This document shows positions 56,990-64,000 of a stretch of 64,000 nt of DNA, in pieces. Numbering within the stretch: the first letter of the stretch is position 1; every line of letters starts with the position of its first letter. Source of the DNA: Mycobacterium dioxanotrophicus (GTDB lineage: Bacteria > Actinomycetota > Actinomycetes > Mycobacteriales > Mycobacteriaceae); assembly GCF_002157835.1 (NCBI RefSeq), contig NZ_CP020809.1, positions 5,332,001 to 5,396,000 on the forward strand, written 5' to 3'. The notes beneath the pieces were generated by a model, which saw only the letters and a program-made list of their open reading frames with translations, did not search any database and was not told where the DNA came from. Made by a program: the position numbers and the translations under genes.

Positions 56990-58647
56990 AGGTAACGCTG
57001 CCTCCCGTACTGCGCGAACTCGGCGTCCAGCGCGCGCTTGGCATCGTCGCTCATGGCCTCATACACCGGCGCGCCCCGTCCCACCCACCGGTACACCGGC
57101 TCGTCGGTGTGCCAACGCTGTTGTTGCAGTTCGCGTTTGAGAACTTTGTTGGATCCCGTGACGGGCAGGTTCTTCGACAGCCGCAGGAACCGCGGCACGC
57201 CCTTGACCCCGAGGTCGGCCTGCCCGGTGAGGTACGCGGCGAATTCGGCGGTATCGAACGTCGACGGATCGGCCACCTCGACGGCCGCCATCACCTGGTC
57301 TCCCGAGCGCGGATCTGGCACGGCGTACACGCCGGCGGCCACCACGTCGGAGTGCCGGCGCAGCACCCGCTCGATGGTCAAGGCCGAGGTGTTCTCGCCG
57401 TCGACCCGGATCCAGTCACCGCGCCTGCCGGCGAAGTAGATGAAGCCCTGCTCGTCGAGATACCCGAGATCGCCGGTCCAGTACCAACCGTTGCGGATGC
57501 GTTCGGCGTTGGCTTCGTCGTTCTTGTAGTAGCCCTCGAAGGTGCGGGTGCCGAATTTGTCGACGATCTCGCCGACCGCGTCATCCGGATTGAGCACTCG
57601 GCCGTGCTCATCGAAAACTGCCGGCGCGCAATCGTTGAGCGTTTCGGGATCGACGATCGCGACACCGGGATGCGCGGGCCTGCCCAACGCTCCGGCGGGC
57701 GCGTCGGGCGCGATCGCGACCGCACCGCCGCCCTCGCTCGATCCGTATCCCTCGAAGAGTTCGGCGTCGAAGCGACGCCGGAACTCGGCCTGGTCGTCAG
57801 GTGATGCCTCGGTGCCGAAGCCGCGCTGCAGCGTGTTGTCGGCGTCGTCGGGCTGTTCCTCGGTCGCCATGAGGTAGCCAAGGGCCTTTCCGACGTAGGT
57901 GAAGAACGTCGCGCCGAAGTACCGGACGTCGGGCAGGAATCCCGACGCCGAGAACGCCCGAGTCAGGCATATCGTGGCGCCTACGGACAGCGCAGGCGCC
58001 CACAGCGCCATGATCGCGTTGCCATGGAACAGCGGCATGCAGCAGTACTCGACGTCGTCGCGGACATGGCCGAACTTGTCTGCCGCGGCGTAGGCGATCA
58101 TCGCCAGCCGGCCCTGGCTGCACTTGACCGCCTTGGATGCCCCTGTGGTGCCGGAGGTGAACAGCAGCAGCATCAGCGTTCCCGCATCGACGCCTGCGGC
58201 GACCGTGGGCACCACGTGATGCGCGGCGACGGCGTCGCGGTACTCGTCGGTGTCGACGACCAGGAACCGGCCGGTGTCCAAGCCGAGGTCCAGGCCACTC
58301 AGCCGCTGCCCACCCGCGGTGTCGGTGACGATCAATTGGCAATCGGCAAACCGGATTTCGGCTTGCAGCTCGGCGGCGCCGCGAGTCGGGTTGATACCGA
58401 CGACGGTGGCCCCGACGAGCGCGGCGCCACCCAGCCAGAACAGAAAGTCGGGCACGTTCTCCAGCAGCACACCGATGTGAAAGGGCCCGTCGCGGCGCAG
58501 CGACTGGGCCAGGGCGCCGCGAGCGGCCGATTCGGCCACGACCTGGTCCCAGGTCCAGTCCTGTTCCCGGGTGCGCAGGCCGAGCCGCTCATCGCCCACC
58601 CGGTCGAGCAGCATGTCCGCCACGTTGTCACGCATCGGCTCTGTCAT
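56986..58647 (-). CDS. Acyl-CoA synthetase, FadD type
   Basis: 553 aa AMP-forming acyl-CoA ligase of the class that activates steroid side chains (FadD17/FadD19-like). Motifs: LLLFTSGTTGASKAVK (P-loop), EGYGSSEGGGA, WYWTGDLGYLDEQGFIYFAGRRGDWIRVDGEN and GSNKVLKREL with the catalytic Lys. The ATG at 58647 shares a base with the preceding stop (TGATG). The open frame continues upstream to 58776 without support. Substrate is inferred from the KstD/KshA neighbours. Confidence 0.87.
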   Translation of the reverse strand: MTEPMRDNVADMLLDRVGDERLGLRTREQDWTWDQVVAESAARGALAQSLRRDGPFHIGVLLENVPDFLFWLGGAALVGATVVGINPTRGAAELQAEIRFADCQLIVTDTAGGQRLSGLDLGLDTGRFLVVDTDEYRDAVAAHHVVPTVAAGVDAGTLMLLLFTSGTTGASKAVKCSQGRLAMIAYAAADKFGHVRDDVEYCCMPLFHGNAIMALWAPALSVGATICLTRAFSASGFLPDVRYFGATFFTYVGKALGYLMATEEQPDDADNTLQRGFGTEASPDDQAEFRRRFDAELFEGYGSSEGGGAVAIAPDAPAGALGRPAHPGVAIVDPETLNDCAPAVFDEHGRVLNPDDAVGEIVDKFGTRTFEGYYKNDEANAERIRNGWYWTGDLGYLDEQGFIYFAGRRGDWIRVDGENTSALTIERVLRRHSDVVAAGVYAVPDPRSGDQVMAAVEVADPSTFDTAEFAAYLTGQADLGVKGVPRFLRLSKNLPVTGSNKVLKRELQQQRWHTDEPVYRWVGRGAPVYEAMSDDAKRALDAEFAQYGRQRYL

Positions 58648-59201
58648 CAGGCCGGGGCAGCCATCATGTCGACGTAGGCCTGCGGCAGATCCTCGGCGGA
58701 GAGCTTGGTCACGCTGATCACACCCGGGCAGTAGGAGTCCTCGCCCAGCACCAGTCCGTTCTCGTCGATCGGCCACACCAGCAGCTGGCGGAACACCACG
58801 AGGTAATCGGCGGATTCGTCGTCGACGGGGATGCCGATGGCCGCCGCTGCGGCGCCGGGGTAGATCTGCTTGAGCAGGCCCTCGGTCACCAGGGAATTGT
58901 CGTCGACGATCAGCCGGGTCACCTCGAACTCCAGGACATTGGTGCGGCTGGCGACGAAATCGGCGTAGTAGCCGCGGACCACGTCGAAGCCCTTGGGGCC
59001 GAAATCGTCGGTGCCGGAGCTCCAGAAGTGGTATTCGGGGTTCGGGGCTACGGTCGCCATCAACGCGTCGAGGTCGGCGTTGCGCTCGGCCTTCATGTGG
59101 TCGATGACGGTCTGCAGGACGACCCGGTGGCGTTCGTTGGTGGTCGCGGCGAGACGCTTCTCAAGGGGTTCCCAGGTGCGGGTCGGATCGATGATGGCCA
59201 C
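58647..59201 (-). CDS. NTF2/SnoaL-like protein of the steroid-type operon
   Basis: 184 aa single-domain NTF2-like alpha+beta protein (VVLQTVIDHMKAERNADLDALMATVAPNPEYHFWSSGTDDFGPKGFDVVRGYYADFV). Such proteins occur as isomerases, hydratases or accessory subunits in steroid and aromatic pathways. The GTG at 59201 follows a perfect GGAGG; the frame upstream to 59243 is not used. First gene of the four-gene operon. Confidence 0.8.
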   Translation of the reverse strand: MAIIDPTRTWEPLEKRLAATTNERHRVVLQTVIDHMKAERNADLDALMATVAPNPEYHFWSSGTDDFGPKGFDVVRGYYADFVASRTNVLEFEVTRLIVDDNSLVTEGLLKQIYPGAAAAAIGIPVDDESADYLVVFRQLLVWPIDENGLVLGEDSYCPGVISVTKLSAEDLPQAYVDMMAAPA

Positions 59202-59316
59202 GAGGCCTCCTTGTTGGGTGAGCTGTACTGGGCTGCACCGCAATCTTGGTCAATACGGTGACGGGGGTCACCAGACGTGTGTCGGCCGATTCGGCCAATC
59301 CGCCCGACAGTCGCGT

Positions 59317-60459
59317 CTAGAGCAGGTCGGCGTCGGCGAGCTCGGCCGACGACAGCGCGATCCGCCGAACCATGAGCACCAACGTGCCCCGGAAGCGGTC
59401 CACCGGATCTTCGAAATCCCATCCCATCCTGGCCTGGATCCTCGCCAACCGGGCCGCGACCGTGCTGTGGTGCACGTGCAGTTCGGTGGCGGTCCGTCGC
59501 AGTGACCCGTAGACGAAGAAGGCCTCGGTGGTCTCCACGTCCAGCTCGCCCGCGGGCGTTGACGCAATCTCGTTGATCCGGGCCACATCTCGATTACGCC
59601 GCACCCGGTCGATCGGAAGGTCGGCCAAGAGCTCGAGCGAGCTGAGCCGTTCGTAGGCGACCACGCGCCTGCCGAATCCCGTCGACGACGCGAACCGCAA
59701 CGCGCGCACGGCTTCGTGCCACGAGGTCGACGCGCCGAATGCGTTTCCCACGGAGCCGATTCCCACCCAGGGCCCCGCTGCGGTGTGCGTGTTCACCACC
59801 GCCGGAAAATGCTCGACGACGACGCGCTCGAGACGATCCGAGAGCTCTCGCATGTCGAAGGACCCTTGGCAGAGGATGGCTGTCGCATTCCCGATGACCG
59901 CCGAGCGCACCGTCGGCACGGGCAGCTCGCCGGTGATGAGGCGCACGGTCTCGGGCGGCGAATGCCCCGACGTCGCCAGCACGCATGTCGGCCTGCTCTC
60001 GTCGAGTCCCAGCAGCCGGATGGCCCGAGCGCGGTCTTCGCGGTGCTCCTTGCCCGACAGCACGACCTCGAGCAAGGCCGGGTCGCCCAGATGCGGGGTT
60101 CCACTCACGCCGGTTCGGGCGGCGACCCGACGGACCACCCGGCGCAGCCGGTCGAGCAGTACGTCGTCGAGGGGGTGTCCGGATCCGTCACGTTCCAGCC
60201 AGACGACCGCCTCGAGTCCATCTGACACGGGTGGTCCGCCGCGGTCGACGGGGTCCGGCCGTCCGGACGCGTCGTAACGGACGACGGTCCCGCCCGGCCA
60301 CCGCACGCCCACCGGGCACTGCGCGACGAGCGCGGCAAACCGCACGGCCGCGTCGGCGGTGGCCTCTTCTTCCTCAAGCGCGTCGAACTGCGCGACGAGA
60401 CGCAGCACCGATGCGGGATCGGTGCCCAGGTCCGACAGCAGAACCGGCCCCGTGGTCAT
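59317..60459 (-). CDS. PucR/CdaR-type transcriptional regulator
   Basis: 380 aa. The central GGDEF-like PucR region (about 115-260) is followed by the C-terminal helix-turn-helix TEAFFVYGSLRRTATELHVHHSTVAARLARIQARMGWDFEDPVDRFRGTLVLMVRRI, typical of PucR/HTH_30 proteins. It lies 115 nt upstream of the NTF2-FadD-KstD-KshA run on the same strand and is its probable regulator. ATG at 60459 is used; the frame extends to 60507. Confidence 0.85.
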   Translation of the reverse strand: MTTGPVLLSDLGTDPASVLRLVAQFDALEEEEATADAAVRFAALVAQCPVGVRWPGGTVVRYDASGRPDPVDRGGPPVSDGLEAVVWLERDGSGHPLDDVLLDRLRRVVRRVAARTGVSGTPHLGDPALLEVVLSGKEHREDRARAIRLLGLDESRPTCVLATSGHSPPETVRLITGELPVPTVRSAVIGNATAILCQGSFDMRELSDRLERVVVEHFPAVVNTHTAAGPWVGIGSVGNAFGASTSWHEAVRALRFASSTGFGRRVVAYERLSSLELLADLPIDRVRRNRDVARINEIASTPAGELDVETTEAFFVYGSLRRTATELHVHHSTVAARLARIQARMGWDFEDPVDRFRGTLVLMVRRIALSSAELADADLL

Positions 60460-60582
60460 GCTCCAGAGCGTATGCCCAGCGCACTGCGGGCAGTCCCCAC
60501 GCAGCACACACAGCCGGACAGAGTGACGCGCGCCACGTCCACCTCTCTTAGACGTATCTTAGGGTTACCGATAGCATCGTGA

Positions 60583-62483
<1,901 letters not shown>

Positions 62484-62498
62484 GCCAAACAGCCTGAT

Positions 62499-62519
62499 GA
62501 TGAGCGGTTGCGCGAAGAA
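62499..62519 (+). repeat. Copy of the 21-bp operon-junction repeat (accE5/maf)
   Basis: GATGAGCGGTTGCGCGAAGAA, one base different from the consensus core, sense with the operon, 13 nt before the maf ATG. Confidence 0.8.
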
Positions 62520-62531
62520 GAAGCGGTACCG

Positions 62532-63170
62532 ATGACCCGGGTCGTCCTGGGTTCCGCGTCGACGGGCCGGCTGGGCGTGCTGCGCCAAGCCGGCATCGCC
62601 CCGCTCGTGGTGGTCTCGGGTGTCGATGAGGATGCGATCATCGCCGGGTTGGGCGATGCCGCACCGGGACTGGTGGTGGGTGAGCTGGCCGCAGCCAAGG
62701 CCGACGACGTCGTGACCCGACTGCCCGCCACGGTCGCCACCGACTGTGTGGTGATCGGATGCGATTCCATGCTGTTCCTGGGCGGCCGGCTGAGCGGTAA
62801 GCCGGGTACGCCCGAGGTGGCCCGTGAGCAGTGGCTGGCGATGTCCGGGCAGTCGGGCCAGCTGCACACCGGACACGCCGTCATCACGGTGCGCAATGGC
62901 TCGGTCAGCCATCGCCTCATCGAAACTGCAGTAACCACAGTGCATTTCGCGACTCCGACGGCTGAGGATCTGGAGGCTTACCTGGCCACCGGGGAACCTC
63001 TCGGCGTGGCAGGCGGTTTCACGCTCGACGGGCTGGGCGGCTGGTTCATCGACCGCATCGAAGGTGATCCGTCGAACGTGATCGGCCTGAGCCTGCCGTT
63101 GCTGCGGCGCATGTTGGCGGCGGCGGGGGTGTCGGTCGCCGAGCTGTGGAAGGCGTCGGCTTCGGTCTGA
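62532..63170 (+). CDS. Maf-family nucleotide pyrophosphatase
   Basis: 212 aa Maf/YceF/YhdE-type NTP pyrophosphatase that removes non-canonical nucleotides (Rv3282). Motifs: [51 protein letters not shown] and [27 protein letters not shown]. The ATG at 62532 ([10 protein letters not shown]) is used; the frame extends into the upstream repeat (MREEEAVP) but the family starts at VVLGSAS. Confidence 0.92.
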   Translation: MTRVVLGSASTGRLGVLRQAGIAPLVVVSGVDEDAIIAGLGDAAPGLVVGELAAAKADDVVTRLPATVATDCVVIGCDSMLFLGGRLSGKPGTPEVAREQWLAMSGQSGQLHTGHAVITVRNGSVSHRLIETAVTTVHFATPTAEDLEAYLATGEPLGVAGGFTLDGLGGWFIDRIEGDPSNVIGLSLPLLRRMLAAAGVSVAELWKASASV

Positions 63171-63261
63171 TCGCGACCGGCTACTTGGCGGTCCCGGGTT
63201 TGGTGCGGCATATCGCGTGGTATGCGAGCGGGATCAATCCGAGCCAGCCCAAGGAGTACCG

Positions 63262-64000
63262 GTGTTCGTTCACAACAAAGACCTGCAGTTCGAAGTGCGG
63301 GTGAGTCAGCCCGATCCGCGGTTCGCCACGATCTTGCAGGAGCAGTTCGGCGGCGCAAACGGTGAATTGAAAGCTGCCATGCAGTATTTCACCCAGGCGT
63401 TCATCCTCCGGCAGAAAAATCCCAAGATGTACGACCTGTTCATGGATATCGCCACCGAGGAGCTGAGTCACCTCGAAATGGTCGGTGCCACCATCACGAT
63501 GTTGCTCGACGGTTGCAACGACGACCTCAAGTTGGCCAACGAACGCTGCGACTGGATGCCGGCGGTGGCCAGTGCCGACGGGAAAGAGCAGGCGATTCAT
63601 CAGGTTGCCGTGAACCCGCTCTACTTTGCCCTCACAGGTGGCGGCCCCGATGTGAGCAACTCGGCCGGGGTGCCGTGGTCGGGTGCGTACGTGAATGCCA
63701 ACGGCGATCCCTCAGTGGACCTGCGCAGCAACCTCGCTGCGGAGTCGCGCGCAAAGATCGTCTATGAGTACCTCAAGCAGTTCACGGATGACCCTGGCGT
63801 ACAGGACACATTGACGTTCTTGATGACTCGCGAAGTCGCGCACTTCCAGCAGTTCACTGCGGCACTCAACGAACTGCCGGTGAACTTCCCGCCCGGCACG
63901 CTGGCCGGCGACGACCGCTTCCAGAACGTGGCCTTCAACATGTCCAACGGCGACGGGGATGTCCGGGGGCCGTGGAACCAGGGTCAAGGGCCGTGGCCCG
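63262..64000 (+). CDS. Manganese catalase (3' end outside window)
   Basis: At least 246 aa of a non-haem dimanganese catalase, which breaks down hydrogen peroxide. Start GTG at 63262 with AAGGAG five bases upstream gives MFVHNKDLQFEVRVSQPDPRFATILQEQFGGANGELKAAMQYFTQAF. Metal-ligand segments visible: GELKAAMQYF, EELSHLEMVG, ESRAKIVYEYL and REVAHFQQF, with the Glu/His pattern of the family. It is cut at the right edge within the lid region (NGDGDVRGPWNQGQGPWP). Confidence 0.93.
   Translation, partial: MFVHNKDLQFEVRVSQPDPRFATILQEQFGGANGELKAAMQYFTQAFILRQKNPKMYDLFMDIATEELSHLEMVGATITMLLDGCNDDLKLANERCDWMPAVASADGKEQAIHQVAVNPLYFALTGGGPDVSNSAGVPWSGAYVNANGDPSVDLRSNLAAESRAKIVYEYLKQFTDDPGVQDTLTFLMTREVAHFQQFTAALNELPVNFPPGTLAGDDRFQNVAFNMSNGDGDVRGPWNQGQGPWP

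Overview
The window is about 64 kb of high-GC actinobacterial chromosome. It is almost certainly from a rapid-growing mycobacterium (Mycolicibacterium type). MtrA, WhiB2/WhmD, FbiA, AccD5, LpqB and the rhamnosyl/mannosyl cell-wall genes all read as mycobacterial orthologs. The backbone follows the Mycobacterium tuberculosis order Rv3240c to Rv3282 (secA1 to maf). Species cannot be fixed from sequence reading alone. As I recall M. smegmatis lacks a sigC ortholog, so the sigC gene here argues against that species.

Layout: 1-8974 is the conserved secA1 (partial), hpf, comF, lpqB-mtrB-mtrA, tmk block. Between tmk and ahcY, which are neighbours in M. tuberculosis, about 15.4 kb is inserted (8975-24377). 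This carries an ECF sigma factor of the SigC type, a copper P-type ATPase (CtpB), a CopD/CtaG-type membrane protein, a PepSY-TM protein, a Met/His-rich DUF5134 protein, a frameshifted repeat protein, a zinc-binding anti-sigma-like membrane protein, two secreted hydrolases, and an amino-acid permease behind a tandem glycine riboswitch. 24378-28549 holds ahcY and the alkane module (TetR, two rubredoxins, AlkB with a minisatellite tail). 28729-46555 covers a permease, an FAD oxidoreductase, mannose metabolism (manA, TobH-like, manB), whiB2, F420 synthesis (fbiA-fbiB), GDP-mannose and rhamnose genes, an LCP ligase and glucose dehydrogenase. 46558-54246 holds a GH15 enzyme, fadE25, a TetR, purE-purK, GtrA, a PH-domain protein and birA. 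Between birA and accD5 a five-gene steroid-type catabolic block is inserted (54274-60459). accD5-accE5, maf and a partial manganese catalase close the window.

The most interesting signals are these. (1) Four promoter-like sites of identical architecture, GGGAAC-N16-SCGACYA, all lie in the SigC/copper island, upstream of ctpB, the PepSY operon, a small membrane protein and the anti-sigma-like gene. They look like a compact copper regulon with its own feedback. (2) A 21-bp repeat, GAYGAGCGSTTGCGCGARGAR, sits in sense orientation at five operon junctions and is amplified eightfold, in frame, into the C-terminus of AlkB. (3) A -1-type frameshift splits a secreted-type beta-repeat protein whose repeats are near-identical. 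(4) -10 hexamers lie exactly 8 nt upstream of the start codon at six genes, predicting leaderless mRNAs.
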